DNA of 55,187 nucleotides from Gammaproteobacteria bacterium (GCA_003132025.1 PKWJ01000031.1:9688-64874), one strand, 5' to 3'. Positions 34,732-44,046 are shown, counted from the first letter of the stretch. Notes: generated by a model from the sequence alone, not told the origin. Translations and numbers: made by a program.

Positions 34732-35508
34732 ATGTCTGAAGGAATCATGATCACGACCGATGGCCCGATCCTCGAGGTGACGCTCGATCGGCCGAAGGCC
34801 AATGCCATTAACCTTGCGGCCAGCCGGCGCCTGAACGAGGTATTCCGCGCGTTCCGCGACGATTCAAAGCTTCGCATCGCGATCATCACCGGCGCCGGCG
34901 ACCGGTTTTTCAGCGCCGGGTGGGACCTGAAGGGCGCAGCGGCTGGAGAGGAATCGGATGCGGATTGGGGCGCGGGCGGTTTTGGCGGCTTGAATCACCC
35001 CCGCAATCTCGACAAGCCGATCATTTCCGCCGTCAACGGCATCGCGTGCGGCGGCGGCTTTGAGATCGTGCTCGGCACCGACATTATCGTCATGGAGGAG
35101 CACGCGCGCTTCGCCCTGCCGGAAATCAATGTCGGAGTGCTGGCCGATGCCGGAACGATCAAGCTGCGGCGGCGCATCCCCTACCATGTGGCGGTGGAAT
35201 TCCTGATGACTGGCCGCTGGATGGACGCCGCTGAAGCCAAGCACTGGGGCCTGGCGAATCACGTCGTGGCCAAGGGCCAGGCCCTGAGCAAGGCGCGCGA
35301 GGTGGCGCACCAGCTCGCCGCCGGGCCGCCATTGCTGTTTCCCGCGATCAAGCAATTGTTGCGCCATACTGAAATGGTGCCTGAGCATCAGGCCTTCGAG
35401 CTGCACGACAGCCTGCATGCCGTGCAGCAAGTCATTCGTTCCGAGGATCTTAAGGAAGGGGCGCGCGCGTTCAGCGAGAAGCGGCCGCCGGCGTGGAAAG
35501 GGAAATAG
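34732..35508 (+). CDS. caiD: Crotonobetainyl-CoA hydratase
   Basis: 258-residue crotonase-fold enzyme strikingly similar to E. coli CaiD: ILEVTLDRPKANAI, AIITGAGDRFFSAGWDLK and the C-terminal FSEKRPPAWKGK match its landmarks. Glu111 (CGGGFE) corresponds to the catalytically important CaiD residue; E131 is the second. It interconverts crotonobetainyl-CoA and L-carnitinyl-CoA. GAGGAG lies before the ATG at 34732. Last gene of the cleavage-enzyme operon; the partner CaiA-like dehydrogenase is at 39184. Confidence 0.9.
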   Translation: MSEGIMITTDGPILEVTLDRPKANAINLAASRRLNEVFRAFRDDSKLRIAIITGAGDRFFSAGWDLKGAAAGEESDADWGAGGFGGLNHPRNLDKPIISAVNGIACGGGFEIVLGTDIIVMEEHARFALPEINVGVLADAGTIKLRRRIPYHVAVEFLMTGRWMDAAEAKHWGLANHVVAKGQALSKAREVAHQLAAGPPLLFPAIKQLLRHTEMVPEHQAFELHDSLHAVQQVIRSEDLKEGARAFSEKRPPAWKGK

Positions 35509-35633
35509 GCCGGCCGCTGCGCCCGACGCGCTTCCTGGCAGCGCACTGATCGACGATAATTCCCACCGCCCGATCTGATATCGTGCCCGGCCGAATAGAC
35601 CAACCGAATATAAAGAAATTCCGGAGCTTGCCG

Positions 35634-36149
35634 ATGAAAATGTCACTGTTGCCGGGAATACTGTGTTGTGGCTGCATCGCAGCGCTGGCCCACGCGGGCG
35701 ACTATCCGACCATCAGGGAGGGTCTGTGGAGCACCACGACGACCATCGGCGACGCCAAACGGCCGCCTCAGATCGGCACCATGTGCAACAGTACTGCGGT
35801 CATGCAGAGCATCATTGACGCGCACAAGAAGGGTGATCAACCCTGCAAGATCATCAATATGAGCCACACCGGATCGGTATACACCGAGCAGACCGAGTGC
35901 ACCTTCGCCGGCCAGGTGAGGAAGAGCACCAGCGTGACCACATTCACCGGTGAAACCTCGGTGCACACGGAAATTCACCAGGCCGACGGCAGCGTAACGG
36001 TGACCAGCGACAGCAAGTACCTTGGCGCGTGCCCGGCCGGAATGGTGCCTGGCGATTTCGTGGGAGCGGACGGGATGAAGTTCAACATTCTGCATCCGGA
36101 TAGCATGAAGCTGCCCGACAGCGCCAAGGGGCCGGACAAGACGCCCTGA
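35634..36149 (+). CDS. DUF3617 periplasmic protein
   Basis: 171 residues with a signal peptide (MKMSLLPGILCCGCIAALAHA). The mature part begins with REGLWSTTT, the hallmark of DUF3617, and has the paired cysteines around TMCNST, QPCKI, TECTF and GACPAG. Function unknown. GGAGC precedes the ATG at 35634. Not evidently linked to carnitine metabolism. Confidence 0.85.
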   Translation: MKMSLLPGILCCGCIAALAHAGDYPTIREGLWSTTTTIGDAKRPPQIGTMCNSTAVMQSIIDAHKKGDQPCKIINMSHTGSVYTEQTECTFAGQVRKSTSVTTFTGETSVHTEIHQADGSVTVTSDSKYLGACPAGMVPGDFVGADGMKFNILHPDSMKLPDSAKGPDKTP

Positions 36150-36346
36150 ACACCGCGGCGCGCTAACACGCGCGATGCAACCGCATCATCGACGGGCCAT
36201 TCAACCAGCCATAGCCCGTAGGAATCCGCCGGCAGAAATGCGGTGCGGGGACGAAGCCGCACTGCACAGCGATTCAGTGTGCGTTCAGTCGTATTTGCTT
36301 AGCTTCCATGGTCATGGATTCACCATGCCGCGAGGAAGGTGTTGCG

Positions 36347-36652
36347 ATGCGAATCGACAACGCCAGACATTGGAAGCTGGAGGCGCAGCCGATGCCGTCC
36401 GATCGAATACAACAGGACCTGGAACAACGCGCGCAGCAGCAGATCCGCGAGGGACGTCTGCCCGCTGCCACGCCCTATCGTACCTGGGGCGGCCACGGCA
36501 GCAATGAACCCTGCGCTTTGTGTGATGTGGTCATTCGCAGCGACGAAGTCGAGTACGAGATCGAGACGATGGAAGCGCCCGGCCGGCGCCAGTACCGTTT
36601 TCATTTCCTGTGTCACGACGCCTGGCAGAACGCCTGCGCGCAGGTGACCTGA
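36347..36652 (+). CDS. Small hypothetical protein with Cys/His pairs
   Basis: 101 residues. GAGGAAGG precedes the ATG at 36347. The middle carries CALCDVVIRSDEVEYE and the end FHFLCHDAWQNAC, a spacing of Cys and His that could hold one zinc ion. Similar short proteins are common and uncharacterised in soil proteobacteria. No role proposed. Confidence 0.65.
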   Translation: MRIDNARHWKLEAQPMPSDRIQQDLEQRAQQQIREGRLPAATPYRTWGGHGSNEPCALCDVVIRSDEVEYEIETMEAPGRRQYRFHFLCHDAWQNACAQVT

Positions 36653-36762
36653 CGCCCAGATGCTCCCGGCGCCGGCGCGTGGTCCGGCGCGGCGCGTGGC
36701 TGCAGTAGCCTGCGATCCCGCAGATCCTGTACCCTTGCGGGCAACGATCCCCAGGGCAAACC

Positions 36763-37755
36763 ATGACCGCAAACGCGGCCGACGCTTCCGTCGCCGGTAC
36801 TCCCACAAGCTACCTGGACTCCTCGTCGCGCGCCGATAAGTTGTCCGGGGGCGTACGCATCATTCCGATCACCACCGCTCACGGTACGTTCAAGGTCTGG
36901 ACCAAACGCGTGGGCAACAATCCGCGCGTCAGACTGTTGCTGCTGCACGGTGGACCGGGCGCGACCCACGAGTATTTCGAAGCCTGCGATTCCTACCTGC
37001 CGGCGGCAGGTGTCGAGTACTACTACTACGATCAGCTCGGTTCCTACTACAGCGATCAACCGGACATTCCGCAGCTGTGGGATATCGAGCGCTTCGTCGA
37101 TGAAGTCGAGCAGGTGCGGGTGGCGCTGGGCCTGGATGCCGGCAATTTCTTTCTACTCGGGCATTCCTGGGGCGGGATTCTCGCCATTGAGTACGCGCTG
37201 CGGCACCAGCGGCGCCTGAAGGGCCTGATCATCTCCAACATGATGGCGAGTATTCCCGCCTACAATGACTACGCCGAACGCGTGCTCATGCCGACCATCG
37301 ACGCGGTCGCACTGGCGCAGATAAAGCGCCTCGAGGCGGCCCAGGACTACGCCAATCCGCGCTACATGCAACTGCTGATGCAGCACCACTACGTCTATCA
37401 TGTGTTGCGCATGCCCATCGGCGAGTGGCCGGACCCGGTCGACCGCGCTTTCAAGCATCTCAATCCGAAGGTCTATATCCCAATGCAGGGCCCGAGTGAA
37501 CTCGGCGCCAGCGGCAAACTCATGCACTGGGATCGCAGCGCCGACCTGCAGCACATCACGGTCCCCACCATGACCATCGGGGCCGGCCACGACACCATGG
37601 ATCCGCGCTACATGCAAAGCATGGCGCGCAGCCTGCCGCATGGCCGCTATCTGGACTGCCCCGAGGGCAGTCACATGGCGATGTACGACGACCAGCAACG
37701 CTACTTCGACGGCCTGATCCGCTTTCTCGCAAACATCGCTCGCGGCGCCCGTTAG
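36763..37755 (+). CDS. Proline iminopeptidase-family alpha/beta hydrolase
   Basis: 330 residues of the peptidase S33 type: oxyanion hole HGGPGATHEYF, nucleophile Ser in GHSWGG, acid probably in GAGHDTMDP and base in EGSHMAMYDD. It cleaves N-terminal proline or a related amide. The amino acid permease gene follows 53 bases later, so the pair may process and import or export a peptide or amide. No signal peptide. Confidence 0.9.
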   Translation: MTANAADASVAGTPTSYLDSSSRADKLSGGVRIIPITTAHGTFKVWTKRVGNNPRVRLLLLHGGPGATHEYFEACDSYLPAAGVEYYYYDQLGSYYSDQPDIPQLWDIERFVDEVEQVRVALGLDAGNFFLLGHSWGGILAIEYALRHQRRLKGLIISNMMASIPAYNDYAERVLMPTIDAVALAQIKRLEAAQDYANPRYMQLLMQHHYVYHVLRMPIGEWPDPVDRAFKHLNPKVYIPMQGPSELGASGKLMHWDRSADLQHITVPTMTIGAGHDTMDPRYMQSMARSLPHGRYLDCPEGSHMAMYDDQQRYFDGLIRFLANIARGAR

Positions 37756-37808
37756 CCGCCTCCAACAAACCACAACGAACCGCGCCGGGTCGCAAGGCAC
37801 ACTCCCCC

Positions 37809-39146
37809 ATGCCAGGTCTTGATCAATTCGGCTACAAGGAACAGCTGCGGCGTGTGCTCACGACCGGTGACCTCGTCATCTACGGACTGATATTCATGGT
37901 GCCCATCGCGCCGTTTTCGGTGTACGGCTTCGTCTGGGATGACGCCAAGGGCATGGTGCCACTCGCCTATCTGGTCGGCCTGGTGGGCATGGTTTTTACC
38001 GCGATGAGTTACGCCGCCATGTCGCGCGCATTTCCGATGGCGGGCTCGGTGTACTCGTATGCGCAGCGCGGCCTGAGCGAGACCGCCGGCTTCTTCTCGG
38101 GCTGGTTGATCCTGCTTGACTATATTCTGGTGCCGGCGCTGCTGTACCTGTTCAGTGCCATTGCCTTGCAGCCGATGCTACCGCACGTGCCCGAGTGGTT
38201 ATGGTTGCTCGGCTTCGTGAGCTTCAACGCAGCGGTGAACCTGATCGGCATCGAGTTTACCGCGCGCGCCAATCGCTACATGCTCGCGATCGAACTGGTG
38301 GTGCTGGCGCTGTTCATCGTGCTGGGGTTGGTGGCGCTGTACGGTGGTCATGGCGCGGGCCGGCTCACGCTCAAACCGGTGTACGACCCCAGCGTGTTTT
38401 CCTTGGCCACTGTGGCCGGCGCGACCTCGATCGCAGTGCTGTCGTTTCTCGGGTTCGACGGCATATCGACGCTGTCGGAAGAGAACCGCGGCAACCAGAG
38501 CGCCGTCGGCCGCGCCACCGTGCTGTCGCTGCTGCTAGTGGGCGCACTGTTTTTGCTGCAGACCTGGATCGCCACCGACCTTGCGCGCGGCATGCAGTTC
38601 TCATCGCCCGGCACCGCGTTCTACGACATCGTCAGGCTCGCCGGCGGCCTGTGGCTGGAGCGCATCACTCTGATTGCCGTGGTACTGGCAAACATCGCCA
38701 ACGCGATGGCGGCACAGGCAGCCACATCGCGCATCCTGTTCGCGATGGCGCGCGATCGCAAATTGCCCGCGGTGCTGGCCAGAGTTCATCCGCGCTTTCA
38801 GACGCCGTACATCAGTACGCTGGTGGTGGCCCTGGTATCGCTGCTGGTCGGGGTGTTTTTCTCCAGTCGGGTCGACGATCTGACCCGGATCGTGAATTTC
38901 GGGGCGCTCACGGCCTTCCTGCTGCTGCACCTGTCGGTGATCAATCACTACTTCATCCGCGGACGCAGTGGCCGATGGCTGGCCCACCTCACCTCGCCAC
39001 TGCTGGGATTTCTGGTAATCGCCTATGTGCTGTATGAGATGGACGACAGCGCCAAGATCATGGGCGGCTGCTGGATAGTTCTCGGCGTGATCTACTACCT
39101 GGTGCTGACCCACGTATTGAAGCGGCCGGCCGCACTGGAACTTTAG
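37809..39146 (+). CDS. APC-family amino acid permease
   Basis: 445 residues, about 12 membrane segments. It starts with a short cytoplasmic stretch then LVIYGLIFMVPIAPFSVYG; the family motif FLGFDGISTLSEENRG lies near the middle. It resembles uptake systems for amines and amino acids (PuuP/YjeH style). Likely co-transcribed with the iminopeptidase. Substrate unknown. Confidence 0.9.
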   Translation: MPGLDQFGYKEQLRRVLTTGDLVIYGLIFMVPIAPFSVYGFVWDDAKGMVPLAYLVGLVGMVFTAMSYAAMSRAFPMAGSVYSYAQRGLSETAGFFSGWLILLDYILVPALLYLFSAIALQPMLPHVPEWLWLLGFVSFNAAVNLIGIEFTARANRYMLAIELVVLALFIVLGLVALYGGHGAGRLTLKPVYDPSVFSLATVAGATSIAVLSFLGFDGISTLSEENRGNQSAVGRATVLSLLLVGALFLLQTWIATDLARGMQFSSPGTAFYDIVRLAGGLWLERITLIAVVLANIANAMAAQAATSRILFAMARDRKLPAVLARVHPRFQTPYISTLVVALVSLLVGVFFSSRVDDLTRIVNFGALTAFLLLHLSVINHYFIRGRSGRWLAHLTSPLLGFLVIAYVLYEMDDSAKIMGGCWIVLGVIYYLVLTHVLKRPAALEL

Positions 39147-39147
39147 A

Positions 39148-39175
39148 GCCGCGGCCGCAGCGCCACGGCCGCGGC
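39148..39175. terminator. Perfect GC hairpin between convergent genes
   Basis: GCCGCGGCCG (39148-39157) and its exact inverse complement (39166-39175) are separated by an 8-base loop. It starts 1 base after the permease stop and ends 8 bases before the stop of the convergent acyl-CoA dehydrogenase gene. No T-run follows, so it may act as a bidirectional or Rho-assisted terminator. Confidence 0.5.
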
Positions 39176-39183
39176 GGCGCGGC

Positions 39184-40347
39184 TCAGCCGCCGAGCGGTC
39201 GCAGCAGCGAGCGCGAAATGATGTGCCGCTGTACCTCGCTGGTGCCGTCCCAGATGCGCTCGATGCGCGCGTCGCGCCAGATGCGCTCCAGCGGCAGCTC
39301 GGTCATCAGCCCCATGCCGCCGTGGATCTGCAGCGCCTCGTCGGCCACCATGGCCAGCATCTCGGTGGCCTTGAGCTTCGCCATCGCCATGTCCATGTCG
39401 GTCGCGGTCTTCTGATCGAGCTTCCATGCCGCCTCGAGCGTCAGCAGTTCGGCGGCGCGTAGCTCCAACGCCATGTCCGCCAGCTTGAAGGCCACGCCCT
39501 GAAATTTTCCGATTTGCTGCCCGAACTGCACCCGATCGACCGCCCACTGCTTGGCGTGATCCAGCGCCCGCTCGGCGCGGCCCAGGCAATTGGCGGCTAC
39601 TTGCAGGCGCGTCGCCCCGAGCCAGGTGTTGGCGACGTCGAAGCCCTTGTGGACTTCCCCCAGCACCGCGGATTGGGGCACGCGGCAATCGGTGAACTGC
39701 AGGATGCTGTTGTTGTAGCCGCGGTGTGAAACGTTCTGGTACCCGGGCCGCACTTCGAAACCCGGCGTGCCGACATCGACCAGAAAGGCGGTGATGAGCT
39801 TGCGTTTGCTGCGCGTAGTCTGCTCTTCGCCGGTGACCGCGAACAGGATGACAAAATCCGCGTGGTCGGCATGGCTGATGAAATGCTTGGTACCGTTGAT
39901 GACGAAATCGTCGCCCTGCTGCACGGCGGTGGTCTTCATGCTCCGCATATCCGAGCCGGCGCCGGGTTCGGAAATGGCCAGGCAGTCGGATCGCTCGCCG
40001 CGCACGGCGGCCAGCAGATAGCGCTCGCGCTGCGCGTCCCGGCATGCCAGCAGGATGTTCGATGGCCGCGCCACACAGGTGTAGTGCAGCACATAGCTGG
40101 TGCGCCCAAGTTCCTTCTCGTACAGGATCCAGCTCACCGCATCCAGACCGGCGCCGCCGACTTCGGTCGGCATATTGGCGGCGTACAGCCCGGCGTCGAT
40201 GGCCTTCGCCTTGAGCTCGCGCAGCAGTTCCGGACGCAGCTGGCCGCTGCGCTCGATCTCCAGCTCGTGTGGATACAGCTCCCGTTCCACGAATTCGCGC
40301 GTGGACTTGATGATCAGCTGCTGTTCTTCGGTGAGCGCGAAGTCCAT
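39184..40347 (-). CDS. Acyl-CoA dehydrogenase, CaiA-like
   Basis: 387 residues, FAD enzyme. Landmarks: SEPGAGSDM, NGTKHFISHAD, QIHGGMGLM and the C-terminal IWDGTSEVQR. In MCAD-type enzymes the catalytic Glu stands in Y-E-G-T; here that position is Asp367. Placed in an operon behind carnitine dehydrogenase and a BetI-like regulator, it probably acts on gamma-butyrobetainyl-CoA/crotonobetainyl-CoA. The ATG at 40347 follows the TetR gene by 22 bases; the longer frame to 40458 overlaps that gene and is not protein-like. Confidence 0.88.
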   Translation of the reverse strand: MDFALTEEQQLIIKSTREFVERELYPHELEIERSGQLRPELLRELKAKAIDAGLYAANMPTEVGGAGLDAVSWILYEKELGRTSYVLHYTCVARPSNILLACRDAQRERYLLAAVRGERSDCLAISEPGAGSDMRSMKTTAVQQGDDFVINGTKHFISHADHADFVILFAVTGEEQTTRSKRKLITAFLVDVGTPGFEVRPGYQNVSHRGYNNSILQFTDCRVPQSAVLGEVHKGFDVANTWLGATRLQVAANCLGRAERALDHAKQWAVDRVQFGQQIGKFQGVAFKLADMALELRAAELLTLEAAWKLDQKTATDMDMAMAKLKATEMLAMVADEALQIHGGMGLMTELPLERIWRDARIERIWDGTSEVQRHIISRSLLRPLGG

Positions 40348-40369
40348 TGGTATCCCCCGGCAGAATCCG

Positions 40370-41035
40370 CTACGCCGCCGATGATCCGGACGCGGGCGTC
40401 TTATGCGACTTCCTGAGCTTGTCCGGCCCGGCAGCTGCGGCACTGGTGGCCCAGGCACGCAGCAGCTGCAATGGCAGCCGCAGCTGCTCGAGCTGTTTTT
40501 CGGCCGGCCAGTCGCTGCGACTGACCACGGCGCCGGCGGTAAGGCCGTTGATGAAGGTCACCACCGAGCGCAACACCTGATCGCGCGTCGACGGCGCCCA
40601 TTGCGCCCATTCGGGCCAGGCGCGCGCCAGGCACCGCTCAAATAGGCGCATGTACTCGCGATGCACCCAGGCATTGATGCGTTTCAGGCGCTTGTCTGCC
40701 GACACCTGGCCCCAGAATGCGATCCAGAAAGCACATTCGGTGTAGCGCTGCTCATCCACCGGCAAAGCCTCGGTCAGCAGCAGCAGCAAATCCGGCGCCG
40801 TCTGGCCGGCCGGCCGCGTCAGGCGCTCCTCGATACGTCGCAGGATCAGCCGCAGCGCGGCGATGATGATGTCCTGCTTGGTATCGAAGTAATGCGCCAC
40901 CATGCCGGTGGTGTAACCGGCTTCGCGCGCGATGCGCACCACGGTGGCCTGGTCGAAGCCGTACTCCGCCACTACACGGCAGGCGACGAGCGCGATTTCA
41001 TCCCGGCGTTGGTCGTGATCGACGATCTTGGGCAT
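40370..41035 (-). CDS. TetR-family regulator, BetI-like
   Basis: 221 residues. Helix-turn-helix at about 31-50 (TVVRIAREAGYTTGMVAHYF), which matches BetI closely; the W104-x2-F-W-G motif in the effector domain is shared with the two fused TetR proteins of the island. It lies 11 bases downstream of the carnitine dehydrogenase fusion and before the acyl-CoA dehydrogenase, so it likely controls this operon and perhaps the AT-rich sites at 42578 and 31213. The start at 41059 is an alternative. Confidence 0.88.
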   Translation of the reverse strand: MPKIVDHDQRRDEIALVACRVVAEYGFDQATVVRIAREAGYTTGMVAHYFDTKQDIIIAALRLILRRIEERLTRPAGQTAPDLLLLLTEALPVDEQRYTECAFWIAFWGQVSADKRLKRINAWVHREYMRLFERCLARAWPEWAQWAPSTRDQVLRSVVTFINGLTAGAVVSRSDWPAEKQLEQLRLPLQLLRAWATSAAAAGPDKLRKSHKTPASGSSAA

Positions 41036-41046
41036 GGGGCTAAAGC

Positions 41047-42555
41047 TCAACTCTTCCACAGACTGAGGTGGCGGCCGCTGCGCGGCGGCTGGTCGATTCC
41101 GGCATGGGCAATGCGAATCTTCTCAAGCTTAGCGCGCAGCGTCGCGTCCATGGCAGAGGCCTTGCCCGCGGCACTGTTCACGTGCAGATACAGCTGCTCG
41201 CCAGTGGCGACCAGCCGGTCGTCGCGCCGCCGATTCAGGTTATGAAACAGGTGCACGCGTTTGTCGTCCAGGCCGAGAATCTGCGTCGTCACGTACAGCG
41301 GCTCGAGCGCGCTGGCTTCGGAGCGATGCGTGACATGGGTCTCCACCGTGTAGAGCGCGCGCCCGGACGCACGGTAGGCGTCGTCGACCCCCACGGCCCG
41401 CAGCAGCGCGTCGGTGGCATCACCGAATACCTGCAGGTAGCGCGAATCGGTCATGTGGCCGTTGTAGTCCACCCACTCGGGGCGCACGTAGGTCTCGACC
41501 AGCCGCAGCGGTTGGCCGGCGACGACTCCAGCCCCGTCATCCACGGCAGCGCGCGCCGCCGCGCCGTTCTGCTGGTACAGCCGCTCTTCCAGGGCGCGCA
41601 AGGTCGCCCCGGCACCGATATCAAACTGCCGCAGTACCTGCTGGATTGCCACCAGGTAGTCATCGCGCAGCCGCTCCAGCTCGCGGATCGAGCGGCCGCC
41701 GGCCTGTGCCTGCGTGCCCTCGACCATGCGGTCGATCAGCTGCTCGCTCAGCTCGGGCGCCTCGAGCTTGGTCCAGGGCCACTTCAGGCACGGCCCGAAC
41801 TGCTGGAGCATGTGGCGCATGCCGGACTCGCCACCGGCCAGGTGGTAGATCAGGTTGGTCCCCATGGCGGCCCAGCGCAGGCCCGGCCCGTAGACGATCG
41901 AGTCGTCGAGTTCACCGGTGCTGGCCACGCCATCGTTGACCAGGTGCAGGATCTCGCGCCACAGCGCCTCCTGCAGCCGGTCGGTCAGGTGGCCCGGGAC
42001 TTCGCGCCGCACCCGCAGTGGGTGCATGCCGATGTAGCGATAGAAATCTGCGGCCGCCTCGAGCGCCTCGCCCGAGGTGCTGCCCCCGCCCACCAGTTCC
42101 ACCAGCGGCAGCAGATACACCGGATTGAACGGATGCCCCACCAGGAAGCGCTCCGGGGCTTGCATGTCGCGCTGCAGCTCCGACGGCATCAGTCCGGAGG
42201 TGCTCGAGGCGATGATCACGTCCGGCGGCGCGCAGTGGCTGACATCGGCCAGCACGCTCTGCTTGAGCTCGAGCTGCTCGGGGATGTTCTCCTGGATGAA
42301 ATCGACCCGGCGCGCCATCGCTCGCAGGTCGGTGGTGAACGACAGCGTGCCTTTGGGCGGCAGCGGCGCGAACGTCAGGCGCGACAGTGCAGCCTCGGCA
42401 TTTTCCACCGCGCCGCGAATCCAGGCCTGCATTTCCGGCTTTACGTCCGCCGCCACGACGTCGATACCGAAATGCAGTGCGCGCGCCGCCCAGCCGCCGC
42501 CGATCACTCCGGTACCCAGCAATCCCAGCGTCTTCACTGGTCGCATAGCCGCCAT
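41047..42555 (-). CDS. cdhA: L-carnitine 3-dehydrogenase fused to betainyl-CoA thioesterase
   Basis: 502 residues with two enzymes. Residues 1-320: 3-hydroxyacyl-CoA dehydrogenase-like carnitine dehydrogenase, with NAD motif LLGTGVIGGGWAAR and HPFNPVYLLPLVELVGG. Residues 345-485: hotdog thioesterase with WVDYNGHMTDSRYL. The first oxidises L-carnitine to 3-dehydrocarnitine; the second frees glycine betaine from betainyl-CoA, made by the cleavage enzyme at 31250. Such a fusion has been described in alphaproteobacteria. It heads an operon with the BetI-like regulator and acyl-CoA dehydrogenase, divergent from the NCS1 permease. Confidence 0.92.
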   Translation of the reverse strand: MAAMRPVKTLGLLGTGVIGGGWAARALHFGIDVVAADVKPEMQAWIRGAVENAEAALSRLTFAPLPPKGTLSFTTDLRAMARRVDFIQENIPEQLELKQSVLADVSHCAPPDVIIASSTSGLMPSELQRDMQAPERFLVGHPFNPVYLLPLVELVGGGSTSGEALEAAADFYRYIGMHPLRVRREVPGHLTDRLQEALWREILHLVNDGVASTGELDDSIVYGPGLRWAAMGTNLIYHLAGGESGMRHMLQQFGPCLKWPWTKLEAPELSEQLIDRMVEGTQAQAGGRSIRELERLRDDYLVAIQQVLRQFDIGAGATLRALEERLYQQNGAAARAAVDDGAGVVAGQPLRLVETYVRPEWVDYNGHMTDSRYLQVFGDATDALLRAVGVDDAYRASGRALYTVETHVTHRSEASALEPLYVTTQILGLDDKRVHLFHNLNRRRDDRLVATGEQLYLHVNSAAGKASAMDATLRAKLEKIRIAHAGIDQPPRSGRHLSLWKS

Positions 42556-42577
42556 GCGCGTCGCCCTTGGCTTTTAT

Positions 42578-42598
42578 AATGTCACCGTAATAATATAA
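42578..42598 (+). promoter_or_regulatory. AT-rich candidate operator upstream of cdhA/NCS1 permease
   Basis: AATGTCACCGTAATAAT (42578-42594) matches 13 of 17 bases with the site at 31213-31229. It lies in the 75-base gap between the divergent carnitine dehydrogenase and permease genes. AATAATATAA (42589-42598) also recurs inverted at 31206-31215. Confidence 0.5.
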
Positions 42599-42630
42599 CA
42601 AACCGATGGCGGCGTGGCAGTGCAGGCCCG

Positions 42631-44046
42631 ATGGTCAACAGCGGCTTCATCGAACGGCGCTCGATCGACTACGTGCCGCTGGCCGAACGCCACGGCAAGG
42701 TGTGGCACCTGTGGCCGGTGTGGTTCTCGGGCGACGCCAATCTGGCCACGCTGGCGGTGGGCGTGCTGGGTATCACGCTTGGCGGTAACCTTCTGTGGAC
42801 CGCCGTGGCGGTGATCGCGGGCTGTGCATTCGGCACCTTCTTCATGGCGTTTCATTCCACGCAGGGGCCGCAGCTGGGATTGCCGCAGATGATCCAGTCG
42901 CGGCCGCAGTTCGGCTATATCGGCGCGCTGCTGGTGTGGGCAGTAGCGCTGGTGGCGTACATCGGCTTCAACGCCTTCAATCAGGTGCTCGCCGTGCAGG
43001 CGCTGCACCAGTTGTGGCCCGCGATAGCACCGACCTCGGCGCTGGCCATGATCGTATTTGCCGTTGCGGCCCTGGGGCTGGCCGCCATCGGCTACGACAC
43101 CATCCATCTGGCGCAGCGCGGAATTGCCTATCTGATGATCGCCATCCTGTCGGTGTTCTCGGTCGGCGCCTGCCTGCTGCTCAGGTTTCCAGCCACGCAG
43201 TGGGATGCGGGCGGCTTTCGGGCGGTTCCGTTCATCGCGCAGTTGTTTGCCGCCGCCTCCTACCAGCTCAGCTGGTCGATCTACGTATCGGATTACTCAC
43301 GCTACCTGCCGCGCGATGTCAGCGTCCGATCCTCGTTCTGGTGGACCTATTTGGGGGCCTTCGTCGGCGGCACCTGGATGATGCTGGTCGGCACTATCGC
43401 CGCCGCGAGCAACCCCAGCATGGACGTGGCAGCGGCGATGCAGCGCACCGCCGACGGCATCGTGCCGGGTCTGGGCGCGGTTTTGCTGCTCGGCGCCCTG
43501 CTGGGCTTAGTGACGATATCGGCGCTGAATTTCTACGGCGCCTCGCTGACACTGTTGAGCGTTGCCGATACTTTCGGTGCCGTGAGCTCCGGAGTCGGCA
43601 AGCGCATGGCCAGCCTGCTGGTGGCCGCGGTGGCGGCAACCGCGATTGCGCTGCGCTCGTCGAGCGACTTCGCCACCCGGTTCGGCGACCTGCTGGCGCT
43701 GCTGCTGTACCTGTTTACGCCGTGGACGGCGATTAACCTGGTGGACTTCTATCTGGTGCGCCATGCACACTATTCGATCCGCGAGATCTTCAATGCCGAC
43801 GGCATGTACGGACGCTGGAACTGGCGCGGGCTCACGGCCTATGGGCTGGGTTTTGCCGTCATGATCCCGTTCTTCAGCACCGGCATGTACACCGGGCCGA
43901 TCGCGCGCGCTTTGGGCGGGGCGGATCTGGCGATGCTGGTGGGCTTGCCGGTCGCCGCCACCGCGTATTACCTCGCCTGTCGAAGCATGGATGTGGATCA
44001 GGACCGGCTGCGAGCGGCAGCGGCTGATGCAGGCCTTGCGCCCTGA
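42631..44046 (+). CDS. NCS1-family permease
   Basis: 471 residues, 12 membrane helices, of the cytosine/purine/thiamine (NCS1) family. Landmarks are WPVWFSGDANLATLAVG near the start, SWSIYVSDYSRYLPRD in the middle and TPWTAINLVDFYLVRHAHY near the end. NCS1 carriers bring in cyclic nitrogen compounds; divergent pairing with carnitine dehydrogenase suggests import of a quaternary amine here. That would be unusual for the family. Confidence 0.88.
   Translation: MVNSGFIERRSIDYVPLAERHGKVWHLWPVWFSGDANLATLAVGVLGITLGGNLLWTAVAVIAGCAFGTFFMAFHSTQGPQLGLPQMIQSRPQFGYIGALLVWAVALVAYIGFNAFNQVLAVQALHQLWPAIAPTSALAMIVFAVAALGLAAIGYDTIHLAQRGIAYLMIAILSVFSVGACLLLRFPATQWDAGGFRAVPFIAQLFAAASYQLSWSIYVSDYSRYLPRDVSVRSSFWWTYLGAFVGGTWMMLVGTIAAASNPSMDVAAAMQRTADGIVPGLGAVLLLGALLGLVTISALNFYGASLTLLSVADTFGAVSSGVGKRMASLLVAAVAATAIALRSSSDFATRFGDLLALLLYLFTPWTAINLVDFYLVRHAHYSIREIFNADGMYGRWNWRGLTAYGLGFAVMIPFFSTGMYTGPIARALGGADLAMLVGLPVAATAYYLACRSMDVDQDRLRAAAADAGLAP

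Noticed and set aside
41068-42579. 503-codon plus-strand frame opposite carnitine dehydrogenase
   Set aside because: Mirror frame of a clearly recognised enzyme; no domain.
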